From positions 55,386-119,385 of the forward strand of contig NZ_PJRO01000019.1 in assembly GCF_002858745.1 (NCBI RefSeq): a stretch of 64,000 nucleotides of DNA, given 5' to 3'. The stretch is from Mesorhizobium loti (GTDB taxonomy: Bacteria > Pseudomonadota > Alphaproteobacteria > Rhizobiales > Rhizobiaceae). The notes below the pieces were generated by a model, which searched no databases, was not told where the DNA came from, and worked only from the letters and a program-made list of their open reading frames with translations. Of this stretch, positions 25,766 through 33,564 are shown piece after piece (positions within the stretch are counted from its first letter, which is position 1; each line of letters opens with the position of its first letter). The translations under genes and the position numbers were made by a program.

Positions 25766-27199
25766 ATGTCGAACTACCCCGATCTTCAGCTCTATATCGG
25801 AGGCGCGTGGCGCAAGACGGCAGATACGCTGCCGGTCATCAATCCCGCCGATGAAAGCGTGATCGGTGCGGTGCCGGTGGCGTCGACAAACGACCTCGAC
25901 GCGGCACTGGAGGCGGCCGAGCGCGGCTTTGCCATCTGGCGCAGGACATCGCCGGCGCGACGTGCGGAGATCATCCGCAAGACCGCTTCGCTGCTGCGTG
26001 AGCGCATCGATGAAATCGCCCTCGACATCACCCGCGAGCATGGCAAGCCGTTTCAGCAAGCGCGCCTCGAAGTCATCCGCGGCGCCGAGTTCTTCGAATG
26101 GGATGCCGGCGAGGCGCAGCGCACCTATGGTAGGGTCATCCCGAGCGAGCCGGGCATCCGTTACGTCGTGCATCACCAGCCGATCGGCACGGTGGCTGCC
26201 TTCTCTCCCTGGAATTTTCCGCTCAGCCAGCCGGCCCGCAAGATCGCCGGCGCGCTCGCTGCCGGCTGCTCCATCATCATCAAGGCTTCGGAAGAGACGC
26301 CGGCAGGTTGCCTCCACATCGCCCGCGCCTTCCATGATGCCGGTCTTCCCGCCGGCGTGCTCAACCTCGTCTTCGGCGTTCCGGCGCAGATCTCCGAATA
26401 CCTTATTCCGCACGAGCAGGTGCGTCTGATTGCCTTCACCGGTTCAACCGCCGTCGGAAAGCGGCTGACCGGCCTCGCCGCGCAATATGTGAAGCCCGCC
26501 CTGATGGAACTCGGCGGCCACGCCCCGGTCATCGTCTGCGACGACGCGGACCCGGTGAAGGCAGGCATCGCCTCTGCCATCCGCAAGGTGCGCAATGCCG
26601 GCCAGGTCTGCACGTCGCCGACGCGATTCTTCGTGCATGAGAAACTCTACAAGCCGTTCACGGATGCATTCGTCGAGCGCGCCCGCGCGGTGAAGACCGG
26701 CAATGGTCTCGAAGAAGGAACGGAAATGGGGCCGGTGGCGAACCATCGCCGTGTCGAAGCCTTGGAGGCACTGGTGGCCGATGCGGTGTCGAAAGGCGCG
26801 AAGCTGCTGACTGGCGGGGAGCGTCCGGCCAATCGCGGCTACTTCTATCCGCCGACTGTCCTTGCGGACGTACCGGCCAACGCCCGGGTGATGCGCGAGG
26901 AGCCGTTCGGACCGCTCGCGGTGATCAATCCGGTGCCGTCACTGGAAAACGCGATCGAGCAGGCAAATGGGGTGCCTTTCGGGCTTGCCGCCTACGCCTT
27001 CACCAACTCTGCTGCCAATGTCGACCAGATCACCGACGATCTGGAAGCTGGCAACGTTTCCATCAACACGCTCGAGGCCTCGGTCGCCGAAACGCCGTTC
27101 GGCGGCGTCAAGGAGAGCGGTTTCGGGCGCGAGGGCGGGGCGGAAGGCATCATGCATTACATGGTGGTGAAAACCGTCTCGCACCGCATGGCGATCTGA
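25766..27199 (+). CDS. NAD(P)-dependent aldehyde dehydrogenase (SSADH-like)
   Basis: A 477-residue aldehyde dehydrogenase with the N-terminal LYIGGAWR segment, the PWNFPLSQPARKIAGALAAGCSIIIKASEETP cofactor region, the ELGGHAP general base (Glu) and the GQVCTSP catalytic cysteine; all key residues are present. It heads the operon that contains 3-hydroxyanthranilate dioxygenase, whose product is a muconate semialdehyde, so oxidation of a (carboxy)muconate semialdehyde is a reasonable role. The ATG at 25766 is used; an ATG nine codons earlier has no ribosome site. The second aldehyde dehydrogenase at 42183 is a close relative. Confidence 0.88.
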   Translation: MSNYPDLQLYIGGAWRKTADTLPVINPADESVIGAVPVASTNDLDAALEAAERGFAIWRRTSPARRAEIIRKTASLLRERIDEIALDITREHGKPFQQARLEVIRGAEFFEWDAGEAQRTYGRVIPSEPGIRYVVHHQPIGTVAAFSPWNFPLSQPARKIAGALAAGCSIIIKASEETPAGCLHIARAFHDAGLPAGVLNLVFGVPAQISEYLIPHEQVRLIAFTGSTAVGKRLTGLAAQYVKPALMELGGHAPVIVCDDADPVKAGIASAIRKVRNAGQVCTSPTRFFVHEKLYKPFTDAFVERARAVKTGNGLEEGTEMGPVANHRRVEALEALVADAVSKGAKLLTGGERPANRGYFYPPTVLADVPANARVMREEPFGPLAVINPVPSLENAIEQANGVPFGLAAYAFTNSAANVDQITDDLEAGNVSINTLEASVAETPFGGVKESGFGREGGAEGIMHYMVVKTVSHRMAI

Positions 27200-27214
27200 A
27201 GGGTTCACAAACCG

Positions 27215-28174
27215 ATGAAATACGACAAGAAGACCGCCAAGGCCCATTCACGGGCGACGATGAAAGGCATCTGGGCCGCGGCGCTGATGCCTTTCAAGGA
27301 TGACCTGTCGATCAACGAAGACGGCTTTCGCCGCAATGTCGATCACTGGATCGACGATCTGAAGATCGATGGCTTCTTCATCGCCGGCAAGCAGGGCGAG
27401 TTCTTCTCGATGTCACTGGAGGAACGCAAGCGCAGTTTCGAGCTGGCGGTCGAGGCCTGTGCCGGTCGCGCCCAGACCATCATGTCCTGTTCGGACCAGA
27501 ACATGGACGTGGTGATCGAACTGGCCAAGCATGCTCAGAAAGTTGGCGCGGACTACATCGTCGTGCATGCACCGGTGCTGCATTTCTTCAAGGCGCAGGA
27601 CGAAACGCTGCTCAACTACTACCGCACCATCGCCGACAAGGTGGACATCGGCATCGCGTTGTGGAGCCATCCTGACAGCGGCTACCTGATGAGCCCGCAA
27701 CTGTGCAACCAGTTGGCCGACATAGAGAACGTCGTCGCCATCAAGTACAGCGTGCCTCGCCCGATGTACAAGGATCTGACCCGTCTCGCCGGCGACAGGA
27801 TCCTGGTCAGCACCGCTTCCGAGGAAGAGTGGCTGGACAACATCGTCGAACTCGGCTGGCAGCTCTATCTCTGCTCCTCGCCGCCCTATCTCATCCAGAC
27901 CAAAAACGACACGCGGATGCGCCAGTACACAGACCTTGCCTTTGCGGGCGAGATCGAGAAGGCACGTGCCGTGCGCGACAGCCTGAATCTGGTCCGCGCT
28001 GCGCTCAAGGACACAAGGCCGGCGGAGAAGCCGCATTCGCACCAGAAATACTGGCAGGACCTGCTTGGCCAGACCGGCGGGCGGGTTCGACCGCCGCTGC
28101 TCGAACTCACCGAGGAAGAGAAACGGGCAACCCGTGCCGCTTTCGAAGCATGCGGTTTGAAGACCACCAACTGA
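27215..28174 (+). CDS. Divergent DapA/NAL-superfamily (class I aldolase-fold) protein
   Basis: A 319-residue TIM-barrel protein of the dihydrodipicolinate synthase/N-acetylneuraminate lyase superfamily. The Schiff-base lysine is in place (VVAIKYS, Lys177). The other hallmark residues are not: the GTTGE loop reads GKQGE (58-62), and the catalytic tyrosine position of the TPYY motif reads APVL (Leu122). It is therefore not a lysine-biosynthesis enzyme. Superfamily members that act on aromatic breakdown products are hydratase-aldolases releasing pyruvate, or decarboxylating/dehydrating enzymes. Its place between an aldehyde dehydrogenase and 3-hydroxyanthranilate dioxygenase suggests a carbon-carbon lyase acting on a pathway intermediate. 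Confidence 0.75.
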   Translation: MKYDKKTAKAHSRATMKGIWAAALMPFKDDLSINEDGFRRNVDHWIDDLKIDGFFIAGKQGEFFSMSLEERKRSFELAVEACAGRAQTIMSCSDQNMDVVIELAKHAQKVGADYIVVHAPVLHFFKAQDETLLNYYRTIADKVDIGIALWSHPDSGYLMSPQLCNQLADIENVVAIKYSVPRPMYKDLTRLAGDRILVSTASEEEWLDNIVELGWQLYLCSSPPYLIQTKNDTRMRQYTDLAFAGEIEKARAVRDSLNLVRAALKDTRPAEKPHSHQKYWQDLLGQTGGRVRPPLLELTEEEKRATRAAFEACGLKTTN

Positions 28175-28215
28175 CTGGATCCGGCGCGGCAGCGCCATTA
28201 CTGGGAGGAATGACC

Positions 28216-28761
28216 ATGACCAGACGCCTGTCTGCTTTCAACTTCTCGAAATGGATCGACGAGCACGCCCATCTTCTCAAGCCTCCGGTCGGCAACCAGC
28301 AGATATGGGAGGATGCCGACCTCATGGTGACGGTCGTAGGCGGCCCAAACAAGCGCACCGACTATCATGACGACCCGGTCGAAGAGTTCTTCTACCAGCT
28401 CAAGGGCGACATGATGCTCAAGGTCGTCGACAATGGCAATTTCTACGACGTGCCGATCCGCGAAGGCGAGATCTTCCTGCTGCCGCCGCATGTGCGCCAC
28501 TCGCCGCAGCGTCCGCAGGAAGGGTCGATCGGTCTTGTCGTCGAGCCGAAGCGAAATGACGGCCTGCTCGATGCCTTCGAATGGTATTGCTTCGAGTGCA
28601 ACGCGCTGGTCAAGCGGGTCGAGGTCTCGCTGAAGAGCATCGTGCGCGACCTGCCGCCCATCTACCAGGCCTTCTATGCCGACGAGAAGGCGCGCACCTG
28701 CCCGAACTGCGGTGCGATGCATCCCGGCAAGACGCCACCGGAAGGCTGGGTGAAGCTCTAG
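28216..28761 (+). CDS. nbaC: 3-hydroxyanthranilate 3,4-dioxygenase
   Basis: A 181-residue cupin that cleaves 3-hydroxyanthranilate to 2-amino-3-carboxymuconate 6-semialdehyde. Starting at 28216, every residue known to matter in the Cupriavidus enzyme falls at its exact number: iron ligands His51, Glu57 and His95, substrate residues Arg47, Arg99 and Glu110, and the second rubredoxin-like iron site Cys125, Cys128, Cys162 and Cys165. It should be fully active. GGGAGG seven bases upstream supports this ATG over the one at 28210. No aminocarboxymuconate-semialdehyde decarboxylase gene is visible, so the next step is unsettled. The TAG stop lies in the first bases of a repeat element. Confidence 0.93.
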   Translation: MTRRLSAFNFSKWIDEHAHLLKPPVGNQQIWEDADLMVTVVGGPNKRTDYHDDPVEEFFYQLKGDMMLKVVDNGNFYDVPIREGEIFLLPPHVRHSPQRPQEGSIGLVVEPKRNDGLLDAFEWYCFECNALVKRVEVSLKSIVRDLPPIYQAFYADEKARTCPNCGAMHPGKTPPEGWVKL

Positions 28762-28863
28762 TGCATGATCCCGAAAAGTTGCAGACTTTTCGGAGAAAGA
28801 TCATGCGCAAAACAAGGAGATAGAGCGGAATGCCGATTTATCTTGATCGAATTCCGCTCTAGC
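28755..28863. repeat. Palindromic intergenic repeat of a second type
   Basis: The element runs from GCTCTAG to GCTCTAGC. It includes the hairpin CCGAAAAGTTGCAGACTTTTCGG and the half GAGCGGAATGCCG ... GAATTCCGCTCT. A fragment of the same hairpin is found inverted at 51425-51465. It forms the boundary between the dioxygenase gene and the transporter genes and supplies the TAG stop of the dioxygenase. Confidence 0.8.
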
Positions 28864-28876
28864 GGGGACGAAGCAT

Positions 28877-28906
28877 CAGGACCTATTCACATACGGATAG
28901 GTCCTG
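28877..28906. promoter_or_regulatory. 10-bp inverted repeat upstream of the LIV binding-protein gene
   Basis: CAGGACCTAT (28877-28886) pairs perfectly with ATAGGTCCTG (28897-28906) around a 10-base loop, 54 bases before the binding-protein start. There is no T run, so it is more likely an operator or an mRNA-stabilising hairpin for the abundant binding protein than a terminator. Confidence 0.5.
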
Positions 28907-28960
28907 TCTAACCTGCCGGCCAAGAAAAACGCCGAGACGGCGACAAACGGAGGAGAACCA

Positions 28961-30118
28961 ATGCTTATGCGAAAGACACTGCTTGCTGCCTCGGCGCTTG
29001 TGGCCACGACATTCGGCGCGCTGGCAGAGGATGCGGTCAAGATCGGCATGATCACGACGCTGTCCGGTCCAGCCGGTTATCTCGGCCAGGACGTGCGCGA
29101 CGGTTTCAAGCTCGCGATGGAAGACAACAAAATGGGCGGTGTCCCGGTCGAGTTGCTGGTCGAGGATGACGGCCTGAAGCCGGGGCAGGGCAAGCAGATC
29201 GCGGAGCGCTTCCTGAGCGAAAGCGGCGTTAAGCTGTTCACCGGCATCGTCTTCTCCAACGTGGCGGGTGCGACCGTGCCCGACATCGTCGACGGTGGTG
29301 CGTTCTACATCAGCCCTAATGCGGGGCCGTCCAATCTTGCCGGCAAGAGCTGCAACGAGAACTACTTCGTCGTCTCGTGGCAGAACGACAGCCTGCATGA
29401 GAGCGCCGGCCAGCTCGCCACCAATCTCGGCTACAAGAAAGCATTCATCCTGGCGCCTAATTACCAGGCCGGAAAAGATGCGCTCGCCGGCTTCAAGCGC
29501 TTCTTCAAGGGCGAGATCGCCGGTGAGGTCTACACCCGCCTCGACCAGACCGATTTTGCCGCCGAGCTTGCGCAGATCCGCGCGGCAAAGCCGGATGTCG
29601 TCTTCCAGTTCCACCCGGGCGGCCTCGGCATCACATTCCTTCGCCAGTATGAGCAGGCAGGTCTCGGCAAGGAAATCCCGATGGTGCTGGCCGAGCCGTC
29701 GATGGACGGCGTGACGCTTGCTGCTGTCGGCGAAGCGGCAATCGGCGTCAATGTTTCAGCGCACTGGAATACGGACTTCGACAACCCGGCCAACAAGAAG
29801 TTCATGGAAGCCTGGAACAAGGCCTACAACCGTCCGGCCACCTACTATTCCAGCCAGGGCTACGACACCGGCCAGTTGATTGCTTCGGCACTCAAGGCGA
29901 CCGGTGGGAAGCTGGACGATTCTTTCCGCGATGCCCTGCGCAAGGCCGATTTCCAGTCGGTGCGTGGCAAGTTCGCCTTCGGACCGAACCAGCACCCGAT
30001 CCAGGACTGGTATGCGCTGAAGGTCGAGAAGGGCGCGGACGGCAAGCCGGTCATCAAGACCGTCGGCGAGGTGTTCAAGGATCACGGCGACGCCTATTCG
30101 GCCGACTGCAAGATGTAG
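28961..30118 (+). CDS. LIV-type ABC transporter substrate-binding protein
   Basis: A 385-residue Peripla_BP_6 protein with signal peptide (MLMRKTLLAASALVATTFGALA) and mature start EDAVKIGMITTLSGPAGYLGQDVRDGF. It is the binding protein of the importer encoded by the next four genes. Relatives with this N-terminus serve aromatic acids or amino acids; given the operon, an anthranilate- or quinoline-related compound is likely. A strong GGAGGAG precedes the ATG. It is a paralogue of the protein at 19238-20413. Confidence 0.9.
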   Translation: MLMRKTLLAASALVATTFGALAEDAVKIGMITTLSGPAGYLGQDVRDGFKLAMEDNKMGGVPVELLVEDDGLKPGQGKQIAERFLSESGVKLFTGIVFSNVAGATVPDIVDGGAFYISPNAGPSNLAGKSCNENYFVVSWQNDSLHESAGQLATNLGYKKAFILAPNYQAGKDALAGFKRFFKGEIAGEVYTRLDQTDFAAELAQIRAAKPDVVFQFHPGGLGITFLRQYEQAGLGKEIPMVLAEPSMDGVTLAAVGEAAIGVNVSAHWNTDFDNPANKKFMEAWNKAYNRPATYYSSQGYDTGQLIASALKATGGKLDDSFRDALRKADFQSVRGKFAFGPNQHPIQDWYALKVEKGADGKPVIKTVGEVFKDHGDAYSADCKM

Positions 30119-30197
30119 CTGTGGCTTTGCCGAACTGAACGGGAGGCGGCCGTGCGCCGTCTCCCTATGCTTTCCTGTTTGCCCGAAGTGACCGTGT

Positions 30198-31112
30198 ATG
30201 ACGCTCTTCCTCGAACAATTGCTGAACGGCGTGCAGTTCGGCGTGATGCTGTTCCTGATGGCCGCTGGCCTGACCCTGATCTTCGGCATCATGGGCGTCA
30301 TCAACCTGGCGCATGGTTCCATCTACATGATCGGCGCCTATGCCGGCACCTTCATCGCGGCCGAGACCGGCTCGTTCTGGCTGGGCATTCCGGCAGCGCT
30401 GGCCGCTGCCGCGCTTGCCGGCGTGGCGATCGAGTTCCTGGTCGTGCGCCGTCTGTACGGGCGAGATCATCTTGACCAGGTGCTCGCCACCTTCGGTCTC
30501 ATCCTGATCTTCAACCAGGCGGTCACCATGCTGTTCGGCCGCCAGCCTCTGTTCGTGCAGATGCCATCGCTGCTGGATGGCTCGGTCGAGCTGCTGCCGG
30601 GCCTGTCCTACCCGATCTATCGCCTCGCCATCATCCTGGTCGGGCTGCTGGTCGCGCTCGGCCTCTATCTGCTGATCAACCGCACGCGCATCGGCATGCT
30701 GGTGCGCGCGGGTTCCACCAATCGCGAGATGGTACGGGCGCTCGGCGTCGATGTGCGGCTGCTCTACACGCTGGTGTTCGGTCTCGGCGCTTTGCTTGCC
30801 GGTCTCGCCGGCTTCATGGCAGGGCCGATCCTGGCTGTGCAGATCGGCATGGGCGAGCAGATCCTGATCACCACCTTCGTGGTCGTGGTGATCGGTGGCG
30901 TCGGCTCCATCCGCGGCGCCTTCTTCGCCAGCCTGATCCTCGGCATCGTCGACACGGGCTTGCGCGCCTACCTGCCTGGGCTGCTGCGGCAGGTGATGGT
31001 CGGCCCGGAAGCCGATGCTCTGGGCGCCGGCATCTCCTCCATGGGCATCTATCTGCTGATGGCCATCGTCCTGTTGATCCGGCCCAAGGGCCTGTTCATC
31101 CGCAATTCCTGA
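30198..31112 (+). CDS. LIV-type ABC permease, LivH family
   Basis: A 304-residue inner-membrane permease beginning MTLFLEQLLNGVQFGVMLFLMAAGLTLIFGIMGVINLAHG, the standard LivH start. The conserved cytoplasmic segment is AGSTNREMVRALGVD. It pairs with the LivM-type permease that starts within about a dozen bases of its stop. Together with the binding protein upstream and two ATPases downstream it completes a full importer. Confidence 0.93.
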   Translation: MTLFLEQLLNGVQFGVMLFLMAAGLTLIFGIMGVINLAHGSIYMIGAYAGTFIAAETGSFWLGIPAALAAAALAGVAIEFLVVRRLYGRDHLDQVLATFGLILIFNQAVTMLFGRQPLFVQMPSLLDGSVELLPGLSYPIYRLAIILVGLLVALGLYLLINRTRIGMLVRAGSTNREMVRALGVDVRLLYTLVFGLGALLAGLAGFMAGPILAVQIGMGEQILITTFVVVVIGGVGSIRGAFFASLILGIVDTGLRAYLPGLLRQVMVGPEADALGAGISSMGIYLLMAIVLLIRPKGLFIRNS

Positions 31113-31124
31113 TTGGGCTTGATT

Positions 31125-32111
31125 GTGAACAGCGAAACTTCCTTCAAGCGCCCGGCACTGCTCGCAGCCGTTTTGATCGTGCTGATCGCGTTGCCGCTGA
31201 TCGCGGACGCTACCGGTTATTCGGCAATGACTTCGCTTGCGACGCGCATCCTGATCTATGGCATCGCGGCGGCCAGCCTCAACCTGGTGCTCGGTTACGG
31301 CGGGTTGGTCAGCTTCGGCCATGCCGCCTTCTTCGGCATCGGCGGTTATGTCGTCGGCATCCTCTATCAGCACTATTCGCTCGAAGAGCCTCTCTTCGGC
31401 TTCATTCCCGGCACGAACCAGATGCTGATCACGCTGCCGGCGGCGATCCTGATCTCCGGTCTTGCCGCTGCCGCAATCGGTGCGCTGTCGCTGCGCACCG
31501 GCGGCGTGCAATTCATCATGATCACGTTGGCCTTCGCGCAGATGCTCTTCTTCCTGTTCGTGTCGCTGAAAACCTATGGCGGTGACGACGGCCTGATCAT
31601 TCGCCGAACCAACGAGCTGCCGGGGTTGAACATGCGAGACAAGCAGACCGTCTATTATGTTTGCCTGTTCATTACGGTGGCGTTCTTCGCGCTGCTGTGG
31701 CGCATTGTGAATTCGCGCTTTGGCAAGGTGCTGGTCGGCCTGCGCCAGAGCGAGAAACGCATGGCTGCAATCGGCCTGCCGGCCTATCGCTACAGGCTGA
31801 CGGCGTTCATCATTTCCGGCATGGGCTGCGGACTTGCCGGTGCGCTTATGGCCAACTTCATGCGTTTCGCCAGCCCGGACATGATGCACTGGACCAAGTC
31901 GGGCGAGCTGATGGTGATGGTTATTCTCGGCGGTGTCGGCACCTTGTTCGGCCCGTTGATCGGCGCCGCGGTCTTCATCGTGCTGGAAACCACCCTGGCC
32001 GCGTGGACGGAAAACTGGCAGCTGGCCCTCGGCTTCATCCTGCTGTTTGTGGTGCTCTATACACAAGGCGGTGTCCAGGCATTGATCTTGCGCCTGAAGG
32101 GGAAGCGCTGA
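31125..32111 (+). CDS. LIV-type ABC permease, LivM family
   Basis: A ~328-residue permease of the LivM family with about nine hydrophobic helices. It contains LNLVLGYGGLVSFGHAAFFGIGGYV near the N-terminus and the ATPase-contacting GLRQSEKRMAAIGLPAYRYRL loop. The start is uncertain: GTG at 31125 gives the most usual N-terminus, while a TTG at 31113 directly after the LivH stop is possible. Its stop overlaps the next start by one base. Confidence 0.92.
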   Translation: MNSETSFKRPALLAAVLIVLIALPLIADATGYSAMTSLATRILIYGIAAASLNLVLGYGGLVSFGHAAFFGIGGYVVGILYQHYSLEEPLFGFIPGTNQMLITLPAAILISGLAAAAIGALSLRTGGVQFIMITLAFAQMLFFLFVSLKTYGGDDGLIIRRTNELPGLNMRDKQTVYYVCLFITVAFFALLWRIVNSRFGKVLVGLRQSEKRMAAIGLPAYRYRLTAFIISGMGCGLAGALMANFMRFASPDMMHWTKSGELMVMVILGGVGTLFGPLIGAAVFIVLETTLAAWTENWQLALGFILLFVVLYTQGGVQALILRLKGKR

Positions 32112-32869
32112 TGACCCAGCCGATCCTCAACGTTCGCGGACTGGTAAAACGCTTCGGCGGATTGCTGGCGACCGACCATGTCGACCTGACGGTCCAGCCC
32201 GGTGAGATCCATGCCCTGATCGGGCCGAACGGTGCCGGCAAGACGACGTTGATTTCCCAATTGATGGGCGAGTTAAAACCCAACGAAGGGACCGTCGAAC
32301 TGGCCGGCCAGTCGCTGGATGTCCTGCCGACCGCGCAGCGCGTTGGCCTGGGCCTGGCGCGCACGTTTCAGATCACCTGCCTGCTTCCCGACTACACCGT
32401 GCTCGACAATGTCGCGCTGGCCGTGCAGGTGCGGCAGGGGCACTCCTTTCGTTTCTGGAAAAATGTTCGTGCGGATGGTTCGCTCCGGGACGAGGCTGCC
32501 ACCTTCCTGACCGGCACTGGCCTGGAGCCACGTGCGGACGAGCTGGTCGCCAATCTTTCGCATGGTGAGCAGAAACAGCTGGAGCTCGCCGTGGCGCTGG
32601 CGACGCGGCCCAGGCTGCTGTTGCTCGACGAGCCGATGGCGGGCCTCGGCCATGCAGAGAGCCAGCAGATGATCGAAACCCTGCGCGGGCTGAAGAACCA
32701 GGTCTCGATGCTTCTCGTCGAGCACGACATGGATGCCGTTTTCGCGCTCGCGGATCGGATATCGGTTCTGGTCTATGGGCGCGTCATCGCCAGCGGCAGT
32801 GTCGACGACATCCGGCAGAATCCGGAAGTGCGCACGGCCTATCTGGGAGAGGGGGACGAGCTGTGCTGA
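32111..32869 (+). CDS. LIV-type ABC ATPase, LivG family
   Basis: A 252-residue ATPase with Walker A GPNGAGKTT, the LivG-type Q-loop region ARTFQITCLLPDYTVLDNVAL, signature LSHGEQKQLE, Walker B LLLLDEPMAGLG and the switch histidine in VEHDMDAV. One of two ATPases of the importer. The end overlaps the LivF-type gene by seven bases. Confidence 0.93.
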   Translation: MTQPILNVRGLVKRFGGLLATDHVDLTVQPGEIHALIGPNGAGKTTLISQLMGELKPNEGTVELAGQSLDVLPTAQRVGLGLARTFQITCLLPDYTVLDNVALAVQVRQGHSFRFWKNVRADGSLRDEAATFLTGTGLEPRADELVANLSHGEQKQLELAVALATRPRLLLLDEPMAGLGHAESQQMIETLRGLKNQVSMLLVEHDMDAVFALADRISVLVYGRVIASGSVDDIRQNPEVRTAYLGEGDELC

Positions 32870-33564
32870 AGGTTGCAAAGCTGCAGTCGGCCTATGGGCG
32901 AAGCCAGGTCCTGTTCGACGTGGCGCTGGAGATCGGCGATGGCGAGGTCGTCACGCTGCTCGGTCGCAACGGCATGGGCAAGACCACGACCGTCAAGTCC
33001 ATCATGGGGCTGCTGAAGCCGCTTTCGGGTGAGCTGCATTTCGGCGGTCAGAACGTGCTGGGAGCTGCGCCTGAAAGAGTCGCGCGGCTTGGCGTCGGGC
33101 TGGTGCCCGAGGGGCGCCACACCTTCCCGACGCTGACGGTTCGCGAGAACCTCGTTGCAACGGCGGCCAACCGGCTCGGGCGCAAAAACCCGTGGACGCT
33201 GGAGCGCATCTACGCGCTGTTTCCGCGCCTGCGCGAACGGGCCGGCCAGGCTGCCGGCACATTGTCAGGCGGGGAGCAACAGATGTTGGTGGTCGGCCGC
33301 GCGCTGATGACCAATCCAAAGCTGCTCATTCTCGACGAGGCGACGGAAGGTCTGGCGCCGGTCATCCGTGCCGAGATCTGGGGTTGCATCGAAGCCCTGA
33401 AGGTGGAGGGCCAATCGATCCTGCTGATCGACAAGAACCTGCATGTCCTCAAGCGGCTGGCCGATCGCCACTACATTCTCGAAAAAGGTCGCACGGTCTG
33501 GTCCGGCACCAGCCGGGATCTGACACGCGACGCCGAACTGGTGCATGGTTATGTCGGCCTCTGA
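32863..33564 (+). CDS. LIV-type ABC ATPase, LivF family
   Basis: A 233-residue ATPase with Walker A GRNGMGKTT, signature LSGGEQQML, Walker B LLILDEATEGLAP and the LivF-specific VPEGRHTFPTLTVREN. It starts with GTG, preceded by GGGAGAGGGGGA, and overlaps the LivG-type gene. The switch position reads DKNLHV where most ABC ATPases have a His right after Asp/Glu, which is common in LivF proteins. Confidence 0.93.
   Translation: MLKVAKLQSAYGRSQVLFDVALEIGDGEVVTLLGRNGMGKTTTVKSIMGLLKPLSGELHFGGQNVLGAAPERVARLGVGLVPEGRHTFPTLTVRENLVATAANRLGRKNPWTLERIYALFPRLRERAGQAAGTLSGGEQQMLVVGRALMTNPKLLILDEATEGLAPVIRAEIWGCIEALKVEGQSILLIDKNLHVLKRLADRHYILEKGRTVWSGTSRDLTRDAELVHGYVGL

Noticed and set aside
27215..28174. 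Lysine-biosynthesis dihydrodipicolinate synthase (dapA)
   Set aside because: The threonine loop and the tyrosine of the catalytic triad are missing, and the context is catabolic.
28755..28863. Insertion sequence or mobile element remnant
   Set aside because: The element is about 100 bases, has no coding capacity and no target duplication, and is related to other short intergenic palindromes in the window.
30165..32066. Long minus-strand reading frame (633 codons) opposite the LIV permeases
   Set aside because: It is an antisense shadow of high-GC codon usage. The plus strand encodes well-recognised LivH and LivM proteins, and the antisense product is a low-complexity His/Gln/Asp-rich sequence with no ribosome site.
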